Below are positions 13,501 through 22,900 of a stretch of 64,000 nt of DNA, in pieces (positions within the stretch are counted from its first letter, which is position 1; every line of letters begins with the position of its first letter). Under the pieces are notes generated by a model. That model saw only the letters and a program-made list of their open reading frames with translations, had not been told where the DNA came from and made no database searches. Position numbers and translations under genes: made by a program. Origin of the DNA: Trichobilharzia szidati (taxonomy: Eukaryota > Platyhelminthes > Trematoda > Strigeidida > Schistosomatidae); NCBI GenBank assembly GCA_944472155.2, contig OX235279.1:116552110-116616109 (forward strand), given 5' to 3'.

Positions 13501-16500
13501 TCCTAAAGAAACATTATTCACTCGTTTTGACCGTTTCTCTTCTCCATATCTCAAAAAGCTCCGTAGAGATAAAGAACTGTTGTTCAAAACAAATGATAAG
13601 TCAGGTGTAAAAAAGCTAAATCCTCTGATAAAACTCGAAATGCACAGACTAAATGTTTTATACAACCAAAGATTCTTGTCATGTAAAACCCCTTCTAGTT
13701 TATGGAAACTTTTTAAAGAAATAACTAGCGGTAAGCGGTGTACTTCTGTCCAATCTCTTAATGTTAATAATCTTAATAAGTCTTTCATACGCTCCTCTGT
13801 CGATATCCTTCCTAATGATACAAATCACATAGACAATAATTTTAGTGGTTTTAATACCCTTGATGTGCTTAAATGTCTCCGTTCTCTTAAGCCTTCCCAA
13901 AGCCTTGGTCCTGATGGCGTACCTGCCATTGTCCTCAGGAACTGTGCTGATATTTTGTGTTACCCTCTTACTAATATTTTTAATGCTTCCTTTTCCAGTA
14001 ATGTTCTACCTTCTGCATGGAAAAACATTAAAATTGTCCCTATACCAAAACAATCTTCTGGTACCGATATTAAATTTAGGCCTATTGCAATTACTTCTCC
14101 TTTTTTAAAATTGATGGAAAAACTACTTTTACTTCGTCTTGAACCTTCATTGAAAGCTTTTAATGACCCTAAGCAATTTGCATATAAACATGGTAGAAGT
14201 ACCTTGGATGCTGCGGTTGTCTTATATCATAATGTTGTTTCTTGTTTAGACAAAGGTGCCAAATATGTTCGTGGTGCTTTCCTAGACTACACATCTGCGT
14301 TTGACTCTGTACCTAGGGGCCTTTTATTAAATAAGCTCTCCTTGACGCACACAGCATCCTGGGCTAAGAGTTGGTTGCATTCTTATTTTTCTGATAGAAT
14401 GCAGTATACTGCATATAATGGCAAATCTTCTGCTTTGCTTACAAAAGCCGGTATTCCTCAAGGTGCCGTCCTCTCTCCCTTTCTTTTTTCTTTCTTCCTA
14501 CATGACCTGCCACATTTAAACGAAACCAATTTTGTCAAATATGCTGATGATCTGACTGTATCACTGCCTATCACTTCTGAGTCTGACTGCTCCAAACTTA
14601 ATAGCTTTCTGTTGGACATCAGCATGTGGTCTAAGTCAAATGGTCTTATGTTAAATCCTTCCAAATGTCAGGCAGTTAACTTTACCTTCAACCATTGACG
14701 TGACATACATGAACTAGTTAGTTCCCATGGTTCCTGTAGCATAGATGGTACAGAAATTGAAACCAAATCAAGCATTAAATACCTTGAATTAGTTCTTTCC
14801 TCTGACCTTTCATGGTCATCTCACATTTTATTGGTCTCTAGGAAAATGTTTCGTCTTACCTTCTACATTAAAAATGTTAAGACAACAACAACAACAACAA
14901 CCTTTAGTTCTGCAATTTTTAAACTCCTGTATTTTACCCATTGTACTTTATTGTTCTCCATTAATCTTTCCTGGGCTTCTTAAAAAAGACTATGCCGTAT
15001 TACGAAGGGTATTAAATGCTGTGAGTAGGGCTTGTGGTTTGCCACTGCGTGATCTCGCCAATACCATAGTCGAGAGACACGTAAATTCCTGTACAAATTG
15101 GGCAAAGGCCGTACTGTCAGACCCTCTGCACCCTTTTTATTCACAATTATCCCCTTGTATCTCATCAGGTAGAACGAGAAGTCAATATAAGAAATTATAT
15201 GCTCGTACCACTAAGTACAAAAATTCTACAATACCGTATTTAGCCCGTATTTTATGTGATGAAGACACTGTTAGACGTGAAACATATAAGTTACTATGTA
15301 ATTAGCATAGTGAATCGACCCTTTCATTGTTCATCTTTCTGTAATTCTATGGTGTCACCCTTTCTATCGTTTAATTATAACTTTGCTATTTTTATTTTAG
15401 TTGTTATTACTATTATTACTATAATTTTCTATTTTTCTCCTTATCCTATACTGTAACTGCTACATAGCTCCTATAAAAACGTTTTGTTATCATTATTATG
15501 TATTAATTATTCCGTTTATCTATTTTTTCTTTGTTGTTGTCGTTTTTGAGTAAATTAGATGCAATACTGTACTGAATGCTGAAAATTCCTTGCTGTATCA
15601 TTAATACTGTTTTTGGAATAAAGCAAAAATTATTATTATTATTATAAATGAGTTATTTTAATAAGTGATTTATACAGAGAGATAAGCAGCAGATGTAGAT
15701 ATTTTAGGAGATATATTCGCATGCAACTTTTGCGTACCACTAAAACGATTGTTTGGGTTGGTGATAAATGATATAGTAGGCACATTTCATCAAGAATATT
15801 TTAAAATACTTGCCAACTTGAGCGATCCTTTATTTTGTACTCACCAGACAGGGTGTGATTTTGGGTACCTGGAAAAAGAACCTTTCTCATGAGGCAGTAC
15901 AACAGCTAGTGCTTGTAAAGTAATAAGCCTACCAAAAATTTAGAAAACGGGTCACAAATATATCGTATTTTTTAACAAAATAAATACACTAGATGTATCA
16001 ATGTTTTTTAATTCCACTGACTATAGACACAAAACATACTATATTCGGCAAAAAACGGTACACTAGGCTTCTGAAAATTATGCATGTGAATAAATCTACA
16101 CTTGGTTTCATAAAGTAGAGAAATGATTCAAGTTGGTACACATGAAACTAAAACGAATTAAAAGCAGTGGAAGATTTTGGAGAAAACACTAATGCTGTAA
16201 AGAGTTAATATCAGTAAAAAGTTTGAAGAGATCAAATAAATTATAATTGTATTTCAATGGTTTACATACAATCATAACTTTTGATTTCGGTAATATTTTG
16301 AGTAAAATTACTGTCCGTGATCACACCAACTGTTGAAATTTTGTTTTTACTTTGCTCGAATCATTACCAAAAACAAAGACTTATCATTGTGTGTAAACTA
16401 TTGAAATACAATTATAATTTATTTGTAAAGAATTATTAAGGTATTTGGAAATTTATAAACGAAAAATGTGGCTGCATCTATCTGTAACTGACCATGGGTG

Positions 16501-19500
16501 GTATTACCATTTAGCTGCAGCTCATTGTGTTAGTCATTAAGATCTGACGTTTGTCAGGCATTATTACTCCTACGCACGAACTTCATCATTCACGAGTATC
16601 AAACAACTTTTTGCAGAAGTTCTATGATTCCATCGCATTCATAAAAGCATCAGCGGTCAATTCACTACTTTCTTTTCAGAATAACGTGTAGTTCAAAACT
16701 CGAAAATCAAAAGCATTGAAAGCATACGTAGTGGAAATATAATCATCACATTCTAGTTGAAATCCCTGACGGAATTGCAAAAACAGTCTCTTTGAACTCA
16801 AAAATGAAGAGGAGGACTGGTAAAATACCACTGATATTTGATAATCCGAATTTATCGAAAATTTTAATGGAGTTACACAATCTATTTGAAAATAAGCTAC
16901 GGCACTTAAATTTGATTTCGAGACATGATGGTCACAATAAACAACCAGTAATAAGTAAGTGTGTATGCGTGGTTAGACAAACTACAGCAACCTTGTCAAC
17001 CATAAGTGGGGCTAAATAAACGTTTTCAAGCGTAATGAAAACGTTTCCCTCGAGACAACGAAACTGAGGAATATGTTACTGGTGAAAATATTCTTGCAGT
17101 TGAAGACGGGACATACAAAAATGTCTGAAGTTATAGCAAAAGCCGCATTTATCATTTTTATGTTAAACTCAATGACACGAATAAAACCACAATAAGTAAA
17201 TCGCCTCTTTATGCTAGAATGCGGTCTGTCCATAAACACCCATACTCGTTAATCTAAACTAAATTTCACAAATACTATGTCCATCTAACTGTTAAGCAAG
17301 TTTCAACTTTCAGATTAGAAAGAACGCTCAGGTGATACAGTCTATTGCATCCAACGTTTGATTTTGCATTTTACTAAAGGGTAAATATGCTAGTCTTAAT
17401 TGAGTTGCCAGCTCACTTCAAAAGGTACAGTTAAAAGTAATGAAATCAGTGGTGACACTAATTTCAGACTTATGCATTCCCCGTGTATGAAACGTTCAAT
17501 TAATAATAATAATAATAATAATATCCTAAACGGTACTTTCGATGTGGAATTTTCAGCATGTTATACATCTAATTTTCTGTTCATATTACATCGTACAAGG
17601 GGAATAAGCAGGAGGATATTTACGTTGATAATAAGGTGAATAAGGATATGGATGTAAATCTAAAATTTAAGTGGAAATATTTACAACAATTTATTAATAT
17701 GAGAAAGAATAAAAAGGCCTGTTAAATTAGTGTTTCGCAGTAAGTTAGTTTTTATGTATAATTATATTTCAATAGTTTACACACAATGATAAGTTTTGTT
17801 ATTGGTAACATTTCGAGCAAAATTACTGTCCGTGATCACACCATCTCTTGGAATTGTTTTGTTTTTTAATTAAAAAGAAGTTAGTACACATGAAACCAAT
17901 ATGAGTTAAAAGCAGTGGAAGACAAAACAATTCCAACAGTTGGTGTGATCACGGGCAGTAATTTCGCTCGAAATGTTACCAATAACAAAACTTATCATTG
18001 TGTGTAAACTATTGAAATATAATTATCCTTTATTTGATCTATTCGACAATGGTCTGACTTTTTACTGACATTAGCTTTTATGCCTAGTGATTTTCTTATC
18101 ACATAAAATGGGTGCCAAATAAGATGTCGTAGAGTTTTTATACTAATTCGTCCAAGGGCACAGTCTTTTCTAAGTTGCCTCTTGTCCTACCTGATGAAAT
18201 GCAAGCAGAGAGTTGTATATTCAAAGTTTAGTCAGAGTTCGCCAAAATAATATTCGCTAATTCCTTGCATGATTTGAAGTGTCAATCTACAGCAGATTAG
18301 CATGTCGGTTTACTGGTACTCCACTCACCTTACTGACAACTTTCTGTGCCCTCCGCAGTTTAAAAAAGTCTCTTTTAAGTGTCCCATTAGGGATTAAGAG
18401 GCGGCAATAAGAAAGAATAGTTAGAATACAAGAATTTTAGAACTGTAGAGAGTAATAGAGAAAGATCGCCTAAACGTAGGAGATTAGACAAAGTATCTTT
18501 CTAGAAATTGACCTGATATTAGAAGACCAGGAATATTCAGAAGAAAGATATGATCCAAGGTAGTTAACGTTTGTCCTGGTTTCTACTTCACTGCCAACAA
18601 CAACAATCATGGAGACGAACCAGTTCACGTAAATTGCGCTTGTGTCTGAAAGTGAAATTATCAACCAGAAATTTAAAGAGATTTGGCTCAGAACCACTTG
18701 AGAAAGGCCACTGACTAATTTCTGATAAAAGGCCACTAATTCTGGAACAAGCTGACTGAGAAGTGACCCGTATGGAAACAGTGAGATCATCGGCATACTT
18801 AAAAAATTGGCTTCATCAGAATCAGACAATTCATGTAACAAGAAGATGAATGGTTTCCAAAACGACCAGTCATTGATATCTCCAGCACCTCTACCACTTG
18901 GTGCAATGTACTTGGCAATTGGCGGTTAGTAGACGATGATATCCACATAGAAAAAAGGAGGATTCTGGAGAAATATAAGCAGTAGGTTCGGGCTATAAAT
19001 GCACTAGGGAAAAGTGAATAATTCCAAACAGGTAAGATTTGGGAAGGAATGGGACATCATACTCCCCTTTTTCCCCCTCACTCACTTATTGTCATACATC
19101 CCTTGTTTTCAGCGGAAAAGTCTAAATCGTTTTCCCAACTGTCCCACTATTCGGGCAATCAGGTTTCTCCAGTTTTCCCACTTGCCCCATCTTATAACGA
19201 ACAAATTCCCACTTATCTCGAGTAAACAAAGGGGAAATTGCATTTTTTCCCGATTTATGAATGGAATGAGTACTACGTTTTGGTTTCACTTTTCCCATAT
19301 TTACAACCATATTCGTAAACTGGGCAAGCTTGCAAACAGAAACGTTTTTTTTGTTTTCTGAGCCAACCAGCAAAAAAGCTAATATCTCACTTACGTGTTG
19401 GTATCATGCTGCACGCAGTTCCAGCTAACTGAGGGATGACCAGTGTAGTAAATTCATTGATTCCATAGCTAACTTGAATTGGAAAGTCAACCTAAGATAA

Positions 19501-19948
19501 TTAAAATAACTCCAAGTTTTTTTCAAAGCTCACCATGTAATAGACATTATTCAAGGTTTGTAAATCACCATCCATTCTCAGTATATCCCTTGGAACATAT
19601 TTCAGGTTCTCTTACATCAAATTTAAACTTTATGTTGAATAACTTACTGTTTGACGAATATATGCATAAAAAATCAGATGAAGACGTATCGACAGTCGCA
19701 TTTCTGCAAAAATCAATCTCGCTTCTTAAAATAATCATTCATATGCACTATTATTATACTTTTTCATGACTTCACATTTTGGAAATAGCTGTTGCTGCAA
19801 AACATTACAGTCCCTGTCACAACAGCAGGCACTGTCACAGTGGTTCTTTATAATATCGCAGGGACATGATAAGCCTGGGAAATATTTAAATGTAACTCAA
19901 ACCTCCACTGTATAAATTTACTAGCAGCAGCAAGACGCCGAATTTCAT
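2755..19948 (-). CDS. Tectonic-family protein (ciliary transition zone), 8 exons, C-terminus missing
   Basis: Exons on the minus strand, in order: 19948-19903, 19874-19760, 19703-19648, 19610-19534, 19491-19395, 12678-12383, 9048-8932, 3062-2755. All junctions are GT-AG and the phases agree (1,2,1,0,1,0,0,2), giving about 370 residues. The start is the ATG at 19948, which opens a short hydrophobic signal peptide (MKFGVLLLLVNLYSG). Exon 2 carries the cysteine motif CDSACCCDRDC, like the tectonic CDLNCCCDPDC. Exon 8 has VPLSGNPGYLIGHP and ends RFGEDVFSGCIL, both hallmarks of the conserved C-terminal half of tectonics. Tectonics sit in the MKS/B9 complex at the ciliary transition zone; a role in flame cells, sensory endings or sperm is inference. 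A tentative ninth exon is 2566-2502 (phase-compatible, 188-bp intron); the final exons were not found. Introns 1-4 are 28, 56, 37 and 42 bp; introns 5-7 are 6716, 3334 and 5869 bp and are packed with transposons. Family assignment is strong; which tectonic paralogue is unclear. Confidence 0.85.
3063..5334. other. Intron sequence of the tectonic gene, unassigned
   Basis: Lies inside intron 7 of the tectonic gene. It contains two medium open frames (3475-3831 minus, 118 codons; 3799-4281 plus, 160 codons) that overlap each other, have low-complexity composition and show no domain I recognise. They are probably remnants of an old repeat rather than genes. Confidence 0.4.
5335..5371. repeat. (TA)n microsatellite
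   Basis: Uninterrupted alternating TA dinucleotides over about 37 bases. Confidence 0.95.
5572..5604. repeat. Perfect 15-bp inverted repeat at the PLE 5' junction
   Basis: AGGTATGAGGTTGGT (5572-5586) is the exact reverse complement of 5590-5604, with a 3-base loop. The right arm is part of the PLE coding sequence (it encodes TSYL), so the left arm looks like a short snap-back copy made where the element is 5'-truncated. Confidence 0.85.
5576..6724 (+). CDS. Penelope-like reverse transcriptase (C-terminal part) with GIY-YIG endonuclease
   Basis: 382 codons. The frame opens inside the RT domain: DGIAMGSPLGPLLADCFM (about residues 34-51) and the catalytic RYVDDTF (about 71-77) are palm motifs of Penelope RTs, followed by IPFLDVELTRR and the linker around NGYPPRFVEKNMKP. 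The C-terminal third is the GIY-YIG nuclease: IYQFTCSCGARYIGRC, then a conserved KRVREH and an AEALSI...ELCVQKKLVQPLQLPW end typical of PLEs. The annotated ATG arises from the inverted-repeat junction and is not the native start; the N-terminal RT region is missing (compare the 61810-63294 ORF for that region in another PLE). The frame is otherwise open, suggesting a fairly recent insertion. Confidence 0.9.
   Translation: MRLVIPTSYLKELLLRCTLNVQFTFNDVIYRQKDGIAMGSPLGPLLADCFMASMENGILKPTMNKLLLYKRYVDDTFIVCQDDSDLNCILQEFNNCHPSIKFTMEVENKSKIPFLDVELTRRDNGTLKRSIHRKPTWNGQLTNFYSWVPISRKRALIISLAHRTRRICSDDCLEEELLFLKSILIQNGYPPRFVEKNMKPRTKREEYISVQKKTLYLNLEFRGDLAADILKRRISNSLKKTFPAATLRVTFSSRPLLRSNGKDKLSHMANSMCIYQFTCSCGARYIGRCMRVLSKRVREHYPAWLQRGGTGSIRSAITEHLINTSHNISTDSFKVIYKVNRNLPKAVCFRLLCTAEALSICIEKPELCVQKKLVQPLQLPWT
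5587..7400 (+). mobile_element. 5'-truncated Penelope-like element (PLE), copy 1
   Basis: Contains the PLE reverse transcriptase/GIY-YIG ORF (5576-6724), an AT-rich 3' region with about 2.5 copies of a 129-130 bp tandem repeat, and a terminal motif at 7343-7400 that recurs at both ends of the PLE at 57208-58215. It lies inside tectonic intron 7, in the opposite orientation to the host gene. Confidence 0.8.
6968..7290 (+). repeat. Tandem repeat in the PLE 3' region, period 129-130 bp
   Basis: The motif TGTTTCTAAGGCTCTTGTAA starts at 6968 and again at 7097, and a diverged version starts at 7227. Between them runs a shared block containing CACCTCCT and TTCCATGCTCA. About 2.5 imperfect copies. 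Confidence 0.8.
7401..8931. other. Intron sequence, no gene recognised
   Basis: AT-rich remainder of tectonic intron 7, between the PLE and exon 7. No open frame of note and no repeat family I recognise. Confidence 0.4.
9103..11090 (-). mobile_element. 5'-truncated RTE-type LINE plus 3' flank, inverted copy of 35.8-37.7 kb
   Basis: The reverse complement of this block matches 35790-37663 almost base for base, including short open frames that differ by single residues (9669-9860 minus against 36906-37097 plus). The RTE part ends near 9450 in this orientation; the remaining 345 bases are not RTE sequence but are shared by both copies. Coding content is decayed RTE reverse transcriptase, so no CDS is called. 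It sits in tectonic intron 6. Confidence 0.75.
10509..10599 (+). repeat. (GAT)n microsatellite, about 30 units
   Basis: 91 bases of uninterrupted GAT. The equivalent site in the inverted partner copy (36221-36257) has about 12 units, so this array expanded or the other contracted after duplication. The methionine-rich frame here is an artefact of the array. Confidence 0.95.
11509..11732 (-). repeat. tRNA-derived SINE, long form, with RTE-like body and tail
   Basis: On the minus strand the tRNA-like head runs 11732-11661 (GCGTCGG pairs with the 3' CCGACAC apart from one wobble/mismatch; box B GGTTCGATCCC). The body, about 11648-11583, resembles the 5' untranslated region of the RTE at 51594-51660 (shared TAAAGAGG, GGTTGGG, GCTAGCAAC). 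The tail carries TATGTTCCACTGGGAAC, matching the RTE 3' end TATGTTCCACTAGGAAC, and ends in an A-rich stretch. Confidence 0.7.
12980..14698 (+). CDS. CR1-like endonuclease/reverse transcriptase, N-terminally truncated, stopped early
   Basis: 572 codons. The first about 110 residues are the C-terminal half of an APE-type endonuclease: VTGDFNSCDHS (catalytic Asp/Asn) and NSDHCIIRV (catalytic Asp/His). The RT follows: LGPDGVPAIVLRN (about 315), FRPIAITSPFLKLMEK (about 368), AFLDYTSAFDSV (palm A), GIPQGAVLSPFLFSFFL (palm B) and VKYADDLTVSLP (catalytic YADD, palm C). The ATG is arbitrary because homologous sequence (CITVRCRPRHLS) continues upstream. An in-frame TGA at 14696 replaces a codon that is Lys in the sister fragment at 60954-61309, and a frameshift follows in a CAA repeat near 14880. 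All visible catalytic residues are present, but the ORF is broken. Confidence 0.85.
   Translation: MSKYKFIYISNVYVSPGCIISDLSMFADEFTAFAAACFENSLSIVTGDFNSCDHSFLISLGHDNIVNFATRLEKTLDLVFINDVGIYEARKRAPALNSDHCIIRVLPKIYSKSHKRVFSHLYSKFQRRCYSQDNLSKLRCMLIDTNWDLFTEQTLNDTITNTTDYLKFCLEICCPKETLFTRFDRFSSPYLKKLRRDKELLFKTNDKSGVKKLNPLIKLEMHRLNVLYNQRFLSCKTPSSLWKLFKEITSGKRCTSVQSLNVNNLNKSFIRSSVDILPNDTNHIDNNFSGFNTLDVLKCLRSLKPSQSLGPDGVPAIVLRNCADILCYPLTNIFNASFSSNVLPSAWKNIKIVPIPKQSSGTDIKFRPIAITSPFLKLMEKLLLLRLEPSLKAFNDPKQFAYKHGRSTLDAAVVLYHNVVSCLDKGAKYVRGAFLDYTSAFDSVPRGLLLNKLSLTHTASWAKSWLHSYFSDRMQYTAYNGKSSALLTKAGIPQGAVLSPFLFSFFLHDLPHLNETNFVKYADDLTVSLPITSESDCSKLNSFLLDISMWSKSNGLMLNPSKCQAVNFTFNH
14699..15305 (+). pseudogene. 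Displaced C-terminal part of the CR1 reverse transcriptase
   Basis: From 14699 the original frame continues to about 14880 (HELVSSHGSCSIDGTEIE, then LSSDLSWSSHI, as in the RT thumb). After a (CAA)n run the continuation lies in the 14874-15305 frame: NSCILPIVLYCSPLIFPGLL, then YKNSTIPYLARILCDED. The shift at the trinucleotide run and the upstream TGA mean the copy cannot make a full protein without readthrough and frameshifting. Confidence 0.75.
15648..16232. other. Intron sequence, no gene recognised
   Basis: AT-rich stretch of tectonic intron 5. Around 16130-16170 (GTACACATGAAAC ... AAAAGCAGTGGAAG) it matches the spacer of the fold-back element at 17758-18026, so it may be part of a larger repeat unit. 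Confidence 0.4.
16233..16425. mobile_element. Fold-back (MITE-like) element, copy 1
   Basis: Arms 16233-16306 and 16351-16425 are imperfect reverse complements (about 75 bp each) around a 44-base spacer containing ACTGTCCGTGATCACACC. No coding capacity. The arms are homologous to those of the element at 17758-18026. Confidence 0.7.
17758..18026. mobile_element. Fold-back (MITE-like) element, copy 2
   Basis: Arms 17758-17862 and 17922-18026 are 105 bp each and reverse-complementary with only a few mismatches; the spacer is 59 bases. Both arms contain TGATCACACCA (or its complement) and TTTACACACAATGATAAG. No transposase inside, so it is non-autonomous or simply a long palindrome. Confidence 0.8.
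18070..18860 (-). pseudogene. Decayed CR1 reverse transcriptase fragment
   Basis: On the minus strand the 18470-18841 frame reads GSEVETRTNVNYLGSYLSSE, which aligns with GTEIETKSSIKYLELVLSSD of the 12.9 kb CR1. Further along (18140-18110), in other frames, YKNSTTSYLAPILCD matches YKNSTIPYLARILCD. Several frameshifts; clearly an old copy of the same family. Confidence 0.7.
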
Positions 19949-22900
19949 ATTGGGGACGTAGCAACTGTAAGCTTTCGAGATATTAAAACAAACAGATTAA
20001 CTAATCTACTGGCGAAATGGGTTAAACACCGTAACTTTAGATGAAAAATTGCTAATGGTAGCATATTTTTGAACGTATTGAGCATTCTTTCACTTCTCAT
20101 GTGAAGTTCACGGGCACCTACCACATAGTATACGAAGTTCCAGAGCGATGTACATTTATAGGATGAATTTGAGAGTTTTTATGTCTTCAACGGGCTACAA
20201 AAATAAACCTTTAATGTAATGATCCTCTTTGTGGGCTTGTAGCGGTAGGTAATTCCCCAGAATTATTGGCCACAGCATTCATCACTCAACATTGGATGCT
20301 GACCCTCACTGTTTAAGTCAACTTGTTTAGCTGAAGGCTTACAGTCAAGCATCCACGCCATTTGGCACGCTGTCGTATTACGTTCGTTCGTTCGTGCACG
20401 ATGCCTAGCTGGTTAAGAAATAATCTTTCACTCCGATTTAGTCCCGAAATATAGTTCATAATCTCAATTATCAATTCTGTTGTTTTGCTTTGCCTTTAGT
20501 CTATGCGGAACGAACGCCATAGAAGTTGTGGGTGTAGGATCTTGCATTAGTATACTTTATACTATCCATGAACGTCAACACCCTAAGCCTCTAAAGGCTA
20601 ACTTAGAATATCCAACAGGCGGACAAATTGGTGTCTTCCCGCCGATGTTTATATTAAAAAGTATGCTTGATCAGATATAATTCGGAAGCCCCAGCTGCAA
20701 AATGCCTAGTGCCTTCTAAAGGTGAAGTTGAAGAAAAGTTGGAGTATCACAGCAAAAGTTACTGCACAAGCTGCTGACAGTGCAGGTTTAGTCATATCGT
20801 TTGCGCACTTGGACATTATGCGGTGACAACCAAAGTTGGATGCAGAGGAGAACGCCAGTGTATAGCGTGATTTAGCAAGGCAAAGTCATTATACAAGGCG
20901 CGTCATTCTTAAAAGATGGAAAGATACCGTCGACCTGAAGCAAGGGAGCCGACTGCGATAGAGGTGATCTCTGCAATTGGTCAATCAGTTTCCTCCAAGG
21001 GAGGAAATACAAGGTTCCAGGCGTAAGACCAGGTTCAAACAGGATCTCCGTTGAGTTAGGCCAGTTCCAGATGGGTTCATTCTTGCAACAACTGCCGGCA
21101 CTACCAGTATTTGTCTTCACATAATCGATAAAAACGCTGACTCCACAGAAAATTATTCGTTCCACCATCTCTCACAGTGCTGAGAATTTGAGTACTGATC
21201 ATGTTTTCAGGGAATCGTTCAAACTTTGACTAGCAGATCCCATCAAAAGGAAGTGTGCGGTATTATATAAAAGCAGACAGCGCAACATTGGTGAGTAAAA
21301 CCCTACTTTGGGGGATGTTGCTCGGTAAAATTCGCTAAGGCCTCTGTTGGTAGAACATGGAGGCACCAAAATGAACTTACATTTTACTACACTAATAATC
21401 CTAGTCCATTGAAACTTCGAAGAAATACATTGAGTGCGATATGTTTGCCTTGAAAATCCATGACACCATCGGAATTATGAGATTATGATGAACATGTAAA
21501 ACCTTAATTGCCTATTTCCTTCCCTCGCATTACAAGTCAGTTGAACATGAGCGTCTAATCCAGTAACTTACTCATAAACTGGCGATATATCTGTATGGCC
21601 TATCTTTACTACATCTTCTACCACCTCATTTGTATTGCCACTGAATCTGGATGTCTGAATGTCAACTGTATTCCCAAATAAACAGGAATGAGTGTGATCA
21701 GTACGAGTATCACCATAAGAGGCATTTGTGACCGATTTCACCTTTTCTTTGTGAACTTCTCTATACCCACTTACCCAGCTGTGTGATGTCTAGAAATGGA
21801 AGATTCGTACATTTTTGAAACCCACGGTTGAATAACAGAGAAGCCCTCTTCGTTTTAACAAGCCTTATGTCAATTCATCACTTCTGGCTGGCTGATGAGA
21901 GGGTCTCCCAGAGGTATTACTTGGGATTAGCTTAGCATTGACACCGTAAATGTTCCATGGATACGTGGGCTCATCGCAAGTCTGTTTTTTACACTGCCTG
22001 AATGAACTGGAACTCTTTCCGTGGTCGGCTTCAACTAGATATCAAACTCACAATAGTTGTGTGGCCATGTACTTTGCCAGACCTGCACTTTAGCCACACT
22101 ATATGCAGCTTCTTTAGCCTTCCTGACCTAACCTGGGGAGGGGCTGTTCTTAACATCACCTCAGCCAGTGAAGGGAGAATATAACACTTATGGCTTTTCG
22201 AGGGTGTAGTTATTAACGTTGGTATAGAGATAACGTCGGGATGCGCATTCGCACAACAATGCAGCAACGGCACCCTTGTCCCTCGAAAACTCAGTCGTCC
22301 GTAATGTGATTCAGTCAGCAGAGATAAACAAGCTGGCTGTTGAAGACTAAATGGGTGGGTTTCAATCGAGTTGGCGAATTTCTTTGATACCCTACAAACT
22401 CTCAAAGTTGAATTTGCATTGAAAGTCTGATCACCTGATGCACTAGAATCTTGGGTCTCCCAAATATTGCCTTCAGATTATTATGAAGAAACCTAATGGA
22501 GTCATAAATCAGATTTTGCTTTCTGATAAGAGAAATGTGGAAGCTGAGGTTCTTGCGTAACACTGAAGATTGGGGCTAGATACGGCCCTATATATCCACC
22601 TATTTAAGTACATCACTGAACAGGTGTAAATTTACTACCCTGTCTTAATTATTTGGCATAATATTGGAACTATCCGGCCGTTAAGATAGAAGCGCCCGTA
22701 ATATATGATTGGCTAGTTTTGAGGTCTGTTGAAGTAAGCGACAGTGCGTCAGTTGTTATCATTTCTGCTGGCTGAGAACAACAAGAATATTTCAACTAAT
22801 GAGATTAGTTGGAACCTTGTAGAAACTTTTTCAGCTTCACTCAAATTAATATTTAACAAGCACCACACTGCGATTATCCGACATAACGGTTTCACGACGA

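Larger units (their letters stand above)
12890..15647 (+). mobile_element. 5'-truncated CR1-clade LINE (SR1/Perere-like)
   Basis: Begins inside the apurinic endonuclease domain, contains a long RT frame (12980-14698) and a shifted continuation (14874-15305), then an untranslated 3' region ending with AATAAAGC and an (ATT)n tail near 15647. Inserted in tectonic intron 5 against the host strand. The CR1 label rests on the RT motif style; the exact family is not determined. Confidence 0.8.

Noticed and set aside
16792..17019. 75-codon plus-strand ORF ending near a GTAAGT donor
   Set aside because: A possible exon, but no recognisable homology, no acceptor of quality upstream and no partner exon; left unannotated.
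19014..19373. Overlapping 115- and 83-codon ORFs next to the tectonic 5' exons
   Set aside because: Both are low in complexity (poly-pyrimidine and poly-purine) and lie inside intron 5; no family resemblance.
20872..21168. 98-codon minus-strand ORF with several cysteines
   Set aside because: Considered as a tectonic N-terminal exon, but the tectonic start with signal peptide was found at 19948 and this frame shows no tectonic motif or splice context.
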